64,000 bases of DNA from an uncultured Eubacteriales bacterium (lineage in GTDB: Bacteria > Bacillota > Clostridia > Oscillospirales > CAG-272), in NCBI GenBank assembly GCA_934378145.1, contig CAKXXW010000008.1, forward strand, positions 12,350 through 76,349, read 5' to 3'. A program made the position numbers and the translations under genes. Shown here piece by piece: positions 25,222 to 34,774 of the stretch. The notes under the pieces were generated by a model. That model worked only from the letters and a program-made list of their open reading frames with translations, made no database searches and was not told the DNA's origin. Every line of letters begins with the position of its first letter. Within the stretch, counting starts at the first letter, position 1.

Positions 25222-25599
25222 ATGTGGTTTTGGGTGTATATGCTCGTTATTGATCTTCTGATTCCCCTTACCATGATAATTTTCGGGCGGATATTTATGA
25301 GATCCGCACCAAAGGAGATCAATTCAACATTCGGTTACAGAACCGGCAGATCTATGCAGAACAGGGACACATGGGATTTTGCGCACAGATATTTCGGACG
25401 GATCTGGTTTATCTGCGGTCTGATAATTCTGCCGCTTTCCTTGATCGCCATGGTATTTGTTCTCGGTCAGTCCGAAAGAACAGTCGGCTATGTGGGAACC
25501 GCAGTATGCATTGCACAGCTCGTGCCTATGGCATTGGCAATAGTCCCTACCGAGGCAGCACTGAAGAAAAATTTTGACACAAACGGCCAAAGAAAATAA
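25222..25599 (+). CDS. SdpI/YhfL-family membrane protein
   Basis: The 125-residue product has three hydrophobic segments (about residues 3-22, 57-80 and 88-108). Between the first and second stands FGYRTGRSMQNRDTWDFAHR, the signature of the SdpI C-terminal family (PF13630). In Bacillus SdpI gives immunity to the SdpC toxin, but most relatives have no known role. The family's N-terminal membrane domain is missing, as in many short homologues. Confidence 0.78.
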   Translation: MWFWVYMLVIDLLIPLTMIIFGRIFMRSAPKEINSTFGYRTGRSMQNRDTWDFAHRYFGRIWFICGLIILPLSLIAMVFVLGQSERTVGYVGTAVCIAQLVPMALAIVPTEAALKKNFDTNGQRK

Positions 25600-25603
25600 A
25601 AGC

Positions 25604-25648
25604 CAAACAGACAGCCTCCGCAGCAATGCTACGGAGGCTGTTTGTTTG
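25604..25648. terminator. Bidirectional terminator between the SdpI-like gene and infB
   Basis: A 17-base stem (CAAACAGACAGCCTCCG / CGGAGGCTGTTTGTTTG, one G-T pair) with an 11-base loop. On the minus strand it is followed by GCTTTTATTTTC, serving infB. Confidence 0.82.
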
Positions 25649-25651
25649 TAA

Positions 25652-28558
25652 TTACTGTTCTATCTCTTCCATATAGAAGGCTTCGAGAACATCCCCGACC
25701 TTTATGTCGTTGAACTTCTCAAGACCGACACCGCACTCATAGCCCGAGGCTACCTCGCGTACATCGTCCTTGAACCTTCTGAGCGAGGAGATCTTATCCT
25801 CGAAAATGACCTTGCTGTCGCGGAGAACACGGATCTGATTGTTGCGTCCGATCTTGCCGTCCTGAACATAAGATCCGGCGATAGTTCCGACATTCGGGAC
25901 ATGGATCGTCTGCCTGACCTCTGCATGACCGTTTATGACCTCGCGGTACTTCGGCGCAAGCATTCCCTTCATAGCCGCGGTGATCTCTTCGATGCAGCTG
26001 TAAATTACGCGGTAGGTGCGTATCTCGACATTCTGACGCTCCGCGCTGTCAAGTGCAGCCTTATCCGGACGAACATTGAATCCGACGATTATAGCGTTCG
26101 AGACCGCGGCAAGCATAACATCGCCTTCGGTAACGCCACCCGCGGCGGCGTGGATGACATTGACCTTGACCTCTTCATTTGAGAGCTTCTCGAGCGAGAG
26201 CCTTACAGCCTCGGCAGATCCCATAACATCGGCTTTGACGATGATATTGAGGGACTTGACGCCCTCCGCCATCTGAGCGAAGAGGTCATTGAGGCTTGCG
26301 CGGCTGTTCGCCTTGAATTCGGCTTCCTTGGCGCTCGTCTTTCTGCGCTCGGCAAGCTCACGCGCCATGCGCTCGTCCTCGACTGCGAGAAGCTCGTCTC
26401 CCGCGGTCGGCAGGTCGGCAAGACCCGTGACCTCGACAGGCACCGACGGTCCGGCAGCCTTGACGGGCTTTCCGTTGTGGTCGGTCATGGAGCGAACGCG
26501 TCCGACCGAGGTACCCGCGATAACGATGTCGCCGCTTCTGAGCGTGCCGTTCTGCACAAGCACGGTGGCGACGGGACCCCTGCCCTTGTCAAGTCTTGAT
26601 TCGATTATGATACCCTTCGCACGGCGGTTGGGATTCGCTTTGTATTCCTGAACCTCCGCGATAAGAAGGATGCTCTCAAGGAGGTTATCAATACCCATCT
26701 TCGTGACGGCAGAAACGGGAACGCACATAACATCACCGCCCCAATCCTCCGGCACGAGGTCGTATTTCGTAAGCTCCTGCTTGATCCCTTCGGGATTCGC
26801 GCCGGGCTTATCCATCTTGTTTATTGCAACGATTATCTGAACACCGGCAGCCTTCGCATGATTTATAGCCTCTACCGTCTGCGGCATGATACCGTCATCG
26901 GCGGCGACAACAAGTATCGCTATATCGGTCGCCTGCGCTCCCCTTGCACGCATGGCGGTGAACGCCTCGTGTCCCGGGGTGTCAAGGAAGGTTATATCCT
27001 TGCCGTTGATATTGACTCTGTAAGCACCTATGTGCTGTGTGATACCGCCCGCCTCGCCGGAGGTCACATTCGTGTGACGGATCGCGTCAAGCAGAGAGGT
27101 CTTTCCGTGGTCGACATGACCCATAACGCAGACGACAGGCGCGCGTTCGACGAGCTTATCGGGATCGTCCTCTGTCTGATCGAAGAGCTTCTCTTCGATA
27201 GTGACGACCACTTCCTTGCTCACCTCGGCACCGAGCTCATCGGCTACGAAGTAGGCAGTGTCGTAATCTATGACCTCGTTGACCGATGCCATCATTCCCA
27301 TCATCATGAGCTTCTTAACGACCTCACCCGCCGTGACCTTGAGTCTCTGCGCAAGCTCGCCGACGGTTATCTCATCGGGAATGGTGATCTTGAGGGGCTG
27401 TTTCTTGACGGGAGGTGCGGCTTTTTTAGCCTGCTTTATGTTTTTCCCGTCCTTTGCGGTGGGCATCCTGTTGCCGCCGACATTCTTCTGCGGCATGGCA
27501 CGGTTGCTTCCGACCGATTTTCTTACCTTTGTATTTCCGCCCTTGACATCGCGTACCGAATCCGGCACGAAGTTATCAAGGCGCTCGTCATATTTTGAAA
27601 GATCGACCGACGATCCGCGGGTATCGACGATCCTTGCGGCGCCGTGCTTCTGCTGAGTCACGGTCCCCTTCGGAGTCTGCGAACGAACGATTATCGTGGG
27701 CTGGAACTTCTCACGCACGACGCGCTGACCGTTTCCGTCGCCCTTATCCATACCGGGACGCTGTCCCTGCGGACGACCGCCCTGCTGCTGACCGTACTGC
27801 GGACGACCGCCGTTCTGCTGCTGGTTTCCGCCCTGCTGACCGTAGGGTCTCTGCTGATAGGACTGACCGTTGCCGTTCTGAGGTCTCTGCCCCTGCTGAT
27901 TGCCGTAGGGCTGACCGTTCTGCGGACGACCGTCGCCCTGTCTGAACTGCTGCTGAGGTCTGCCTTGCTGCTGACCGTACTGTCCCTGCGGACGGTTCTG
28001 CGGCTGCTGCGGTCTCGGTGCATCGGGCTTCCTTGCGGGCTGAGGATTCTCCTGCGCCCTGTTCTGTGCCGGCTGAGGCGTTGCCGCCTTCGGCGCGGGC
28101 TGGGGCTGAGGTGCCTGAACCTTCTGCTGGACCGGCTTTTCGGCGACCTTTTCCGGAGCTTTTTCGGGCGCCTTTGCCTTGGGGGCTTCGGGCGCTGTCG
28201 GCTTCGCTTCCTGCTTCGGAGCCGCCGGTGCAGGCTTTTCGGGTGCCGGCGCGGGAGCGGGCTTTACCTCCTCCGCGGGTGCCGGCTTTGCAGTCTCTGC
28301 CGTCGGCGCGGGAGCCTTCTTCTCCTCTTTCTTTTTCAGAACCGAGGGAATATATGTCACTCCGTCAATATATTCGTCTATCCCGACGATCTGATGCTTT
28401 TTCGTCAGCAGATCCAAAAGCAGGTTGAACTCACCCGGTTCGAGGTTTTTCTGAGTCTTAAGCTCCACCCCCGCGCCGGACATAAGCTCCACCATATCCT
28501 TCGCCTTGATATTGAGATCCTTTGCCAGTTGATTGACCTTGTACTGAATCTGAGCCAT
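25652..28558 (-). CDS. infB: Translation initiation factor IF-2
   Basis: The 968-residue GTPase brings initiator tRNA to the 30S subunit. An N-terminal IF2_N domain (residues 1-52) is followed by about 260 residues of low-complexity sequence: first Pro/Ala/Glu/Lys-rich, then Gln/Gly/Arg/Asn/Pro-rich. A second IF2_N domain stands near 395-445. The G domain has G1 GHVDHGKTS (about 479), G3 DTPGHE and G4 NKMDKPG, followed by domains II-IV. It ends the rimP-nusA operon; a terminator follows, without the rbfA gene that often comes next. Confidence 0.97.
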   Translation of the reverse strand: MAQIQYKVNQLAKDLNIKAKDMVELMSGAGVELKTQKNLEPGEFNLLLDLLTKKHQIVGIDEYIDGVTYIPSVLKKKEEKKAPAPTAETAKPAPAEEVKPAPAPAPEKPAPAAPKQEAKPTAPEAPKAKAPEKAPEKVAEKPVQQKVQAPQPQPAPKAATPQPAQNRAQENPQPARKPDAPRPQQPQNRPQGQYGQQQGRPQQQFRQGDGRPQNGQPYGNQQGQRPQNGNGQSYQQRPYGQQGGNQQQNGGRPQYGQQQGGRPQGQRPGMDKGDGNGQRVVREKFQPTIIVRSQTPKGTVTQQKHGAARIVDTRGSSVDLSKYDERLDNFVPDSVRDVKGGNTKVRKSVGSNRAMPQKNVGGNRMPTAKDGKNIKQAKKAAPPVKKQPLKITIPDEITVGELAQRLKVTAGEVVKKLMMMGMMASVNEVIDYDTAYFVADELGAEVSKEVVVTIEEKLFDQTEDDPDKLVERAPVVCVMGHVDHGKTSLLDAIRHTNVTSGEAGGITQHIGAYRVNINGKDITFLDTPGHEAFTAMRARGAQATDIAILVVAADDGIMPQTVEAINHAKAAGVQIIVAINKMDKPGANPEGIKQELTKYDLVPEDWGGDVMCVPVSAVTKMGIDNLLESILLIAEVQEYKANPNRRAKGIIIESRLDKGRGPVATVLVQNGTLRSGDIVIAGTSVGRVRSMTDHNGKPVKAAGPSVPVEVTGLADLPTAGDELLAVEDERMARELAERRKTSAKEAEFKANSRASLNDLFAQMAEGVKSLNIIVKADVMGSAEAVRLSLEKLSNEEVKVNVIHAAAGGVTEGDVMLAAVSNAIIVGFNVRPDKAALDSAERQNVEIRTYRVIYSCIEEITAAMKGMLAPKYREVINGHAEVRQTIHVPNVGTIAGSYVQDGKIGRNNQIRVLRDSKVIFEDKISSLRRFKDDVREVASGYECGVGLEKFNDIKVGDVLEAFYMEEIEQ

Positions 28559-28589
28559 ATATTCTCCTTGCTCCTATAAAATAAAATAC

Positions 28590-28934
28590 TTATCGAATGT
28601 TCCCGTTGTTTTCCGCCGGGAGCTTACGGAGGACGGCTTCAAGCAGTCCCCTGTCGGTTATCCCGACGGCAGCCACGGGCTTTTTCTTTCCGACAGCGTA
28701 CCCGAGGGCAAGCGCATCGGATCCGATGACATAATGAGCGATACCGTAGTAGGCACACCTGTCCTTCAGCCGCTTTGAAGTGTTGGCGGAGTTTCCGGAC
28801 GCCTCTACGACCGCGAGCGGTGGACATTTCGAGATGCGCAACTCCTCACAGATGCGGTCGGTACCGAATATCAGCTTTCCCGCCTTCGCGCAAAGTCCGA
28901 TCACCGAAAGCAGTCTCTGCTCTTCAATGTTCAT
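28590..28934 (-). CDS. ylxQ: YlxQ-type L7Ae-family RNA-binding protein
   Basis: The 114-residue protein has the L7Ae/L30e fold: LSVIGLCAKAGKLIFGTDRI at the start, then PPLAVVEASGNSANTSKRLK and YYGIAHYVIGSDALALGYAV. YlxQ proteins bind K-turn RNA. The ATG at 28934 overlaps the end of ylxR by 11 bases. A longer frame would need a TTG at 28955 within ylxR and is less likely. Confidence 0.92.
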   Translation of the reverse strand: MNIEEQRLLSVIGLCAKAGKLIFGTDRICEELRISKCPPLAVVEASGNSANTSKRLKDRCAYYGIAHYVIGSDALALGYAVGKKKPVAAVGITDRGLLEAVLRKLPAENNGNIR

Positions 28935-29214
28935 TTCCGTCAAGCTCCCTTTCAAGCCTTTCGTAGACCTCTTCGGTTATCGGAACCGAAAGGCTTTTTT
29001 CGAGCCTTCTGCTCTTTTTCGCCTTCACAAGGCAGGCTGAGTTTCTGCATATATATGCTCCGCGCCCCGGCTTCTTTCCGGTAGCGTCAAGCGAGATCTC
29101 CCCCTCGGGGCTTCTGACTATCCTTATCAGCTCGGGCTTCGGGCGGTGAGAGGCACAGCCTATGCATTGACGCTCGGGAACCCTTCTGATCCCCGTCGAC
29201 GAACCGCCCGCCAT
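28924..29214 (-). CDS. ylxR: YlxR (DUF448) RNA-binding protein
   Basis: The 96-residue protein carries the DUF448 signature RRVPERQCIGCASHRPKPEL, then IRIVRSPEGEI, and GRGAYICRNSACLVKAKKSR. It is a small basic nucleic-acid binder always placed between nusA and infB in Firmicutes. It begins one base after the nusA stop. Confidence 0.95.
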   Translation of the reverse strand: MAGGSSTGIRRVPERQCIGCASHRPKPELIRIVRSPEGEISLDATGKKPGRGAYICRNSACLVKAKKSRRLEKSLSVPITEEVYERLERELDGNEH

Positions 29215-29215
29215 T

Positions 29216-30241
29216 TTATTCCGACTTTATGTCGATCTTGCAACCCGTAAGGCGGGCGGCAAGACGGGCGTTCTGACCTTCTTTGCCTATCGCGAGCGAA
29301 AGCTGATCCTCGTCCACAAGGACGCGGCAGGATCTCTCGGCGACCGTCGTCACCGAATTCACCGTCGCGGGCGCAAGAGCCGCAGCAACGAAGGTTTCAA
29401 GATCGTCGCTGTATTTGATTATATCTATCTTTTCTCCGCGAAGCTCCTCGACGATACCGGCGATCCTCATTCCGTGATTTCCGATGCAGGCGCCGATTGG
29501 ATCGACATCGTCATCGCGCGAGCAGACGGCGATCTTCGTTCTCGAACCCGCTTCACGCGCAACATTCTTTATTATTACCGTTCCGTCGCCGATCTCGGGG
29601 ACCTCAAGCTCGAACATACGCTTCACAAGCCCCGGATGGATGCGTGAAAGCGTTACGAGGGGTCCGCGGCTCTCTTTGTTGACCTCGATAACATAGACCT
29701 TGACCTTTTCACCGTAAGTAAATTCCTCGCCGGGGATCTGCTCCGATTTAAGAAGGGTCGCAAATCCCGTTCCGGTATCGAGCAGGACATTTCCGCTCTC
29801 GCGGTCGATCTTGCTCACTGTCGCGGTGATGATCTCCTCTTTCTTGCTCTCATAGGCTTCCTGCGCCGCGCGGCGCTCGCCCTCTCTTATACCCTGAATT
29901 ATGACCGAGGTCGCCGCAGCAGCACTGAGCCTGCGGAAATTTTTGGTCTTTATCTCGGTCTCGTAGACCTTTCCGATGTCGTATCTCTTGCTGATCTTCT
30001 TCGCATCCTCGAGAGAGATCTCGGCAACGGGATTTTCGACCGTCTCGACAACGGTCTTCTGCTGATAGACCTTCACATCCTCTTTGACCGGGTCGATCGC
30101 GACTCTGACATTTGTATTGTTTCCGTATTCTTTCTTATATGCAACGGCGAGAGCAGCCTCGACCTTTTCGAGCAGATATTCCTTCGGTATTCCCTTTTCC
30201 TTTTCGATCATATCAAGAGCCGCAAAAAATTCCTTGTTCAT
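29216..30241 (-). CDS. nusA: Transcription termination/antitermination factor NusA
   Basis: The 341-residue protein has the Firmicutes NusA length, lacking the C-terminal acidic repeats of proteobacteria. The N-terminal RNA polymerase-binding domain (residues 1-125) is followed by an S1 domain (about 130-200), then two KH domains, with DPIGACIGNHGMRI (about 255) and LSLAIGKEGQNARLAARLTG (about 315) as their GxxG loops. It may regulate its own operon through the leader hairpin at 30807-30840. Confidence 0.97.
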   Translation of the reverse strand: MNKEFFAALDMIEKEKGIPKEYLLEKVEAALAVAYKKEYGNNTNVRVAIDPVKEDVKVYQQKTVVETVENPVAEISLEDAKKISKRYDIGKVYETEIKTKNFRRLSAAAATSVIIQGIREGERRAAQEAYESKKEEIITATVSKIDRESGNVLLDTGTGFATLLKSEQIPGEEFTYGEKVKVYVIEVNKESRGPLVTLSRIHPGLVKRMFELEVPEIGDGTVIIKNVAREAGSRTKIAVCSRDDDVDPIGACIGNHGMRIAGIVEELRGEKIDIIKYSDDLETFVAAALAPATVNSVTTVAERSCRVLVDEDQLSLAIGKEGQNARLAARLTGCKIDIKSE

Positions 30242-30274
30242 TTCAGGGATGTTCCTTTCACGATATATGTTGTA

Positions 30275-30736
30275 TCAATCATCATCAGCAAGCGAGAGCT
30301 TTGCTATTTTTTTGAGTTCCTCGGTGATCACGGCATCTCCGACGGTAAATGTCACGGTCCCGTCGCCGAACGATCCGAGAGTTCCGACATATTCTTTCTT
30401 TCCGTCGGGTCCCGCGCCGTAGAGCTTCACGCGAACCTCTTTACCTAGGCAGCGCGCCGCCTGCTCGGCATTTTTTATCTGCCGCCCGAGTCCGGGGGAG
30501 CTGACCTCAAGGAAGTATGACTGGCTTATAGGATCCGCCTCGTCAAGAACGGGATCTATCGCGCGGTGCATCTTCTCGCAGTCGTCGATGGTTATCCCTT
30601 CATCCTTATCTATCGTAACGCGCAGGATATTGTTCGCGCCCTCGCGTACAAATTCGACATCCCAAAGGTCGTAGCCGAGTTCCTCAGCCTTCGGTGCGAT
30701 AAGCTCGCGCACCTTCTGAACCGTATTGTTAGCCAT
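30275..30736 (-). CDS. rimP: Ribosome maturation factor RimP
   Basis: The 153-residue protein matches RimP (YlxS), which assists 30S subunit assembly: ELGYDLWDVEFVREGANNIL near the start, VTIDKDEGITIDDCEKMHRA, and LEVSSPGLGRQIK. It is the first gene of the nusA-infB operon. ATG follows GGAGGGGACCGG. Confidence 0.95.
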   Translation of the reverse strand: MANNTVQKVRELIAPKAEELGYDLWDVEFVREGANNILRVTIDKDEGITIDDCEKMHRAIDPVLDEADPISQSYFLEVSSPGLGRQIKNAEQAARCLGKEVRVKLYGAGPDGKKEYVGTLGSFGDGTVTFTVGDAVITEELKKIAKLSLADDD

Positions 30737-30806
30737 CCGGTCCCCTCCGAATAATAAGATTAGGCATCAAAAAGGCATAAAAACGCTCCTTTTCAGATGC
30801 TTTTCT

Positions 30807-30840
30807 AAAAACTTGAGAGTGGACCGTCGCCCACTCTCAA
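30807..30840 (-). promoter_or_regulatory. Attenuator-like hairpin in the rimP-nusA-infB leader
   Basis: Minus strand TTGAGAGTGG, 8-base loop, CCACTCTCAA, then GTTTTTAG. It lies between the promoter and rimP, so it would stop the operon transcript unless read through. Autoregulation of nusA by termination in this leader is known in Bacillus subtilis; here it is inferred from position and shape. Confidence 0.65.
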
Positions 30841-30854
30841 TCTCTTCTGTAAGC

Positions 30855-30883
30855 ATTATATCACAACTTTTCCCGTTTTGCAA
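30855..30883 (-). promoter_or_regulatory. Promoter of the rimP-nusA-infB operon
   Basis: Minus strand TTGCAA (30883-30878), 17-base spacer, TATAAT (30860-30855), extended as TGATATAAT. Confidence 0.8.
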
Positions 30884-30964
30884 TAGTTTTCCGATATTTT
30901 TTTGATTTTACCCGTATTTTTATTACTCTTTCATACAAAACACACCTTACCGTCAAATTAAGTG

Positions 30965-30993
30965 TTTACAAAGCTCCGGAAATATGATATAAT
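30965..30993 (+). promoter_or_regulatory. Promoter of the yybS-ftsH operon
   Basis: TTTACA (30965-30970), 17-base spacer, TATAAT (30988-30993), extended as TGATATAAT. Confidence 0.75.
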
Positions 30994-31032
30994 ACAATGT
31001 AATTATCGAAACGGGAGGCGAGACCGAAATTT

Positions 31033-32196
31033 ATGAGAGAGCTGTTTGAAAAGGCACTCCCCTCGCGTCCCACGATGACGAAGTTCGTCTTTATGTGCAT
31101 ATGCACCGCGGTCTGTGCGGCACTGCCCGGATCGGGCGGGTCACAGTTTTTCACGGGCATTGCCTTTATACTCGCGCTCTCGGCGCTTCTCGCGTTTGCA
31201 CGCACACTTCCTGTGCTGATCTCTGCCGGAATTCTTTCGGCGGCGGTCTATATCTACACGCAGAATGCCTTCTTTGCCGCCTGCGCCTGCACTCTGACGG
31301 TGGCTGTCGGACTCTTTTCCTATCTCGCCGTCACGACAAGGTCACCGGTAGTGCTTCTGGTGATCCCCGCCTCGTATGCCTTTGCGATCCTTGGCGGAGG
31401 TTCGCTTCTTTCGGCACTCATCGCCCTTGTTCCCTTTCCCGCTGCGCTCGTTCTGGCGGTCTGCATCGGAAAGCGCGAAAGCTGTGTCAATTCGGTCTTT
31501 GCGACGGGAGCGACGCTCGGAGGCACTGTACTTGCGGCACTTGCGATCTGTATATTCGTTTCAAACGGCAGGGTCGACTTTTCACTGCTGAAAGGCGCGG
31601 CAGACGATCTTTACAATGAGATGCTCCGTCAATATACCGAAAGATTTGATGAGATCATCGGAATGTACACCGATGCCGGCTACGATGTGAGCAAATTCGG
31701 TATCTCTTCCTCAGAAATACGGCAGATGGCGACTACGATATTTGAAGTTCTTCCGGCGGTATTCGCGCTGGCGGTAAACGCGGTATCCTACGCCGCTCAC
31801 AAATATTCGCTTTCGCTTATAGCCGCATCGGGACGGAGCAAGCTCGTGTGCAGCAAAACAGCTGTCTTTGATATGAGCGCCGTGTCGGTCGCCGTATTCT
31901 TCATTTCGTACCTTGTCATGCTGATCGCTCCGTATGCCGGAGGCGACATGGTGGCGCTGATAGCCGAAAATGTCTTCCTGACGGTGCTTCCCGCGCTTGC
32001 GCTCGTGGGCTTTGCCGTCCTTCTCGGCAGAAACCGCAACGGTAAAAAGCATATAGTCATCACGGTCATTCTCGTGCTTATGACATTTACCGTACCCTCG
32101 ATCTCGCTGGCTATCGCGGCGTTTATCGGAAGCTCTTCAATATTAAGAAATACATTCAGCAGAATGTTCGCCGGCGACGACGGCGACGACATCTGA
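31033..32196 (+). CDS. yybS: YybS-like (DUF2232) polytopic membrane protein
   Basis: The 387-residue product has about eight hydrophobic segments and a soluble stretch near residues 190-235. In Bacillus the equivalent gene yybS precedes gdpP, rplI and the replicative helicase gene, exactly the order seen here. Family function is unsettled; it is structurally close to small-molecule or ECF-transporter S components. I assign it mainly on gene order and membrane layout. Confidence 0.75.
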   Translation: MRELFEKALPSRPTMTKFVFMCICTAVCAALPGSGGSQFFTGIAFILALSALLAFARTLPVLISAGILSAAVYIYTQNAFFAACACTLTVAVGLFSYLAVTTRSPVVLLVIPASYAFAILGGGSLLSALIALVPFPAALVLAVCIGKRESCVNSVFATGATLGGTVLAALAICIFVSNGRVDFSLLKGAADDLYNEMLRQYTERFDEIIGMYTDAGYDVSKFGISSSEIRQMATTIFEVLPAVFALAVNAVSYAAHKYSLSLIAASGRSKLVCSKTAVFDMSAVSVAVFFISYLVMLIAPYAGGDMVALIAENVFLTVLPALALVGFAVLLGRNRNGKKHIVITVILVLMTFTVPSISLAIAAFIGSSSILRNTFSRMFAGDDGDDI

Positions 32197-32235
32197 AAAA
32201 ACGGCATTCTTCATTATTATTCTCCGGAGGTATTT

Positions 32236-34302
32236 ATGCAAAACAAAAAGACCGGCAGGCAAAGCCCCGACTATACGGCTCTCATATGGTGCATCTCGAT
32301 AGGGCTCGTCTGCTTTGCCGCACACATCTTCATATGCAAGGTCCTTGACGCCGATCCGGCGATCACCGGACTCGTTCTGCTTGCCGTATATATCGCGGCG
32401 GCATCGTTCTTCCTGATAAGGGTCATAAGATACCACATAAACCAGAACTCCGCCGACTCTATGATAAGTGCCAACACGAACGCCCTGCGCGATCTTCTTG
32501 CGCAGATAGACACGGGGCTTGTTCTCACCGACGGCAACGGCAGGATAATCTGGTACAACGATGCTCTCGGCGAGGAATTATCTCTCGGCACCGAAGGCGT
32601 CGGGACAAGTATGTACTCTTTCCTTGACATAACCGAAGAAAAGCTCCTGAACGACACGGCCGAAAAAGGCGGCACGGTCTTCAAATACGACCGCAAACAT
32701 CATTACAATGTCACGAGCTTCAAGGTAAGGGCGAACATCAAGAGCCGCGACGACATCCACAGCTTCTACCTTACCGTGTTCGACGACACGACAAAGCTCG
32801 ATATGGCGAGAAAGAAGCTCGAAAACGAAACGCCCGCGGTCGCCTATATCGTTGTCGACAACCTTGAAGAGCTTGCTCAGTATGTCAAGGTCAGCTACCG
32901 TCAGGCGACAAACGAGATAGAAATAATCCTGAAGGACTGGGCGCAGAGCCTCGGCGGAGTTCTCCGCGAATACGACCGCGACCGCTACATCATGTTCTTC
33001 ACCCGTTCAAAGCTCGAAAAGTGCATCGACGACAAATTTTCGATACTTGATAAAATAAGAAGCATACGCCTCAGCGACGACGACACGAATATGCCGGTCA
33101 CGGTCTCGATGGGCATATCGTCCTCCGCCGCGAGGGCCGAAAACGATGTCCTTGACCTTACCGCGATAGAGCGTGACGCCGCTTCGGCACTCGATATGGC
33201 GCTTCAGCGCGGAGGCGACCAGGTCGCGTACAAGAGCGAAAACGGCATGGAATACTTCGGCGGAAGAACGAAGACCATGCAGAAGAGGACCCGTGTCCGC
33301 GCAAGGGTCATAGCAAACAAGCTCTGCACTCTCATATCCGAATCAAAGCGCGTCCTTATCATGGGTCACAAGAACCCCGACTTTGACGCAGTCGGCGCCT
33401 GCGTCGGTGTTGCGCGCCTCGCCATGTACTGCGGTGTGGAATGTCACATCATTTCGGATCTGAATAACGAGAATTTCAGGATCTCGACCGAAAAGCTTAT
33501 GTGTCTTCCCGAATACGCAGATGTCTTCATCGACGGTGCGTCGGCAATAGACCTTCTCACTCCCGACACTCTGCTCATAATAACCGACGCAAACAATTTC
33601 AGGATAATAGAATCTCCCGAGATCGCGGCAAATGCCAAGACGATCTATGTCATAGACCACCACCGTCAGACCGACGAGATGCCTGCTTCTGTCGTAAATC
33701 CGCCTTATATCGACCCCGCCGCGTCCTCGGCATGCGAACTTGTCTCGGAAATACTCGAACAGTGCGTACCTACCGGAACGCTGCTCAAGGAAGAGGCAAA
33801 TGTCCTCCTCTCGGGTATCATGGTCGACACAAAATATTTCACGAGGACGACAAGTACGAGGACCTTCAGCGCGGCGCTGTATCTCCGCGGTGAGGGCGGA
33901 AATTCCGAGGTCGCCAGGACATTCTTCAACGAAAACTACAACGACTACCTTGCCGAGGCTAAATTCGGCGGCGATGTGACGACATACAGAAACCGCATCG
34001 CGATCACAAAGAGTCCCGGGACAGGCTCGCCGGCTGACAGAGTCGCCGCGGCGAAGGCTGCCGACAAGCTCCTGACGGTCAGGGGCATCGACGCCTCCTT
34101 CGCGCTCGTCGACACGGGAAGCTCGATAAACATTTCAGCCCGTTCAAACGGAAAGATAAATGTTCAGCTCATTCTCGAGAAGCTGAACGGCGGCGGTCAC
34201 TTTGATGTCGCGGGAGCGCAGGTGCAGAACACCACGATGCTCGACGCAACGGTGATGCTCAAAACCGCGATAGACGAATATCTCGATAACAGCAAGTCAT
34301 AA
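32236..34302 (+). CDS. gdpP: Cyclic-di-AMP phosphodiesterase GdpP
   Basis: The 688-residue enzyme degrades c-di-AMP, which controls potassium and osmotic balance. It has two N-terminal transmembrane helices (about residues 15-65), a PAS-like domain (about 85-190), a degenerate GGDEF domain (about 195-345) lacking the catalytic motif, then DHH and DHHA1 domains: GHKNPDFDAVGAC (about 375), IDHHRQ (about 473), MVDTKYFT, and GGGHFDVAGAQ near the end. All metal ligands look intact. ATG follows CCGGAGGTATTT. Confidence 0.95.
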   Translation: MQNKKTGRQSPDYTALIWCISIGLVCFAAHIFICKVLDADPAITGLVLLAVYIAAASFFLIRVIRYHINQNSADSMISANTNALRDLLAQIDTGLVLTDGNGRIIWYNDALGEELSLGTEGVGTSMYSFLDITEEKLLNDTAEKGGTVFKYDRKHHYNVTSFKVRANIKSRDDIHSFYLTVFDDTTKLDMARKKLENETPAVAYIVVDNLEELAQYVKVSYRQATNEIEIILKDWAQSLGGVLREYDRDRYIMFFTRSKLEKCIDDKFSILDKIRSIRLSDDDTNMPVTVSMGISSSAARAENDVLDLTAIERDAASALDMALQRGGDQVAYKSENGMEYFGGRTKTMQKRTRVRARVIANKLCTLISESKRVLIMGHKNPDFDAVGACVGVARLAMYCGVECHIISDLNNENFRISTEKLMCLPEYADVFIDGASAIDLLTPDTLLIITDANNFRIIESPEIAANAKTIYVIDHHRQTDEMPASVVNPPYIDPAASSACELVSEILEQCVPTGTLLKEEANVLLSGIMVDTKYFTRTTSTRTFSAALYLRGEGGNSEVARTFFNENYNDYLAEAKFGGDVTTYRNRIAITKSPGTGSPADRVAAAKAADKLLTVRGIDASFALVDTGSSINISARSNGKINVQLILEKLNGGGHFDVAGAQVQNTTMLDATVMLKTAIDEYLDNSKS

Positions 34303-34326
34303 AATAACCGGAGGATATAAAGCATT

Positions 34327-34773
34327 ATGAAAGTAGTATTTCTCGTCGATGTAAAAGGTACGGCGAAAAAGGATCAGATCAAAGAGGTCTCGGACGGTTA
34401 CGCCCGCAACTTCCTCATTCCGAAGGGCATCGCCGCCCCCGCCGACACAAAGGTCATAAACGATATAAAGAATAAGGAAGCCTCGAAGGCTCACCGTATC
34501 GCCACCGAGCGTGCCGATGCCGAAGCACTTGCAAAGACTCTCTCGGGCAAGGTCGTAAAGATCGTGGCTCAGGCGGGCGGTGACGGAAGGCTCTACGGCT
34601 CCGTCACATCAAAGGACATTGCCGAAGAGCTTGAAAAGCAGTTCGGTATCACCGTCGACAAGAGAAAGATCTCACTCAACGACCCGATAAAGGCTTACGG
34701 ACTTTACGAGCTTGATGTAAAGCTCTACCCCGAAGTAAGCGGCAAGATCAATGTCTCGGTCTCCGACAAATAA
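34327..34773 (+). CDS. rplI: 50S ribosomal protein L9
   Basis: The 148-residue protein has the L9 N-terminal domain ([33 protein letters not shown]), a long connecting helix rich in Ala/Lys, and a C-terminal domain ([14 protein letters not shown]). It stands between gdpP and the replicative helicase gene in the conserved order. Confidence 0.97.
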   Translation: MKVVFLVDVKGTAKKDQIKEVSDGYARNFLIPKGIAAPADTKVINDIKNKEASKAHRIATERADAEALAKTLSGKVVKIVAQAGGDGRLYGSVTSKDIAEELEKQFGITVDKRKISLNDPIKAYGLYELDVKLYPEVSGKINVSVSDK

Positions 34774-34774
34774 T

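Noticed and set aside
27700..28030. Repetitive DNA resembling a CRISPR array
   Set aside because: The repetition is codon-level low complexity inside infB, with no constant-length repeats or spacers and no cas genes nearby.
27644..28579. 311-codon Leu/Arg-rich frame antisense to infB
   Set aside because: It mirrors the repetitive Gln/Gly/Arg codons of the IF-2 linker; no start signal.
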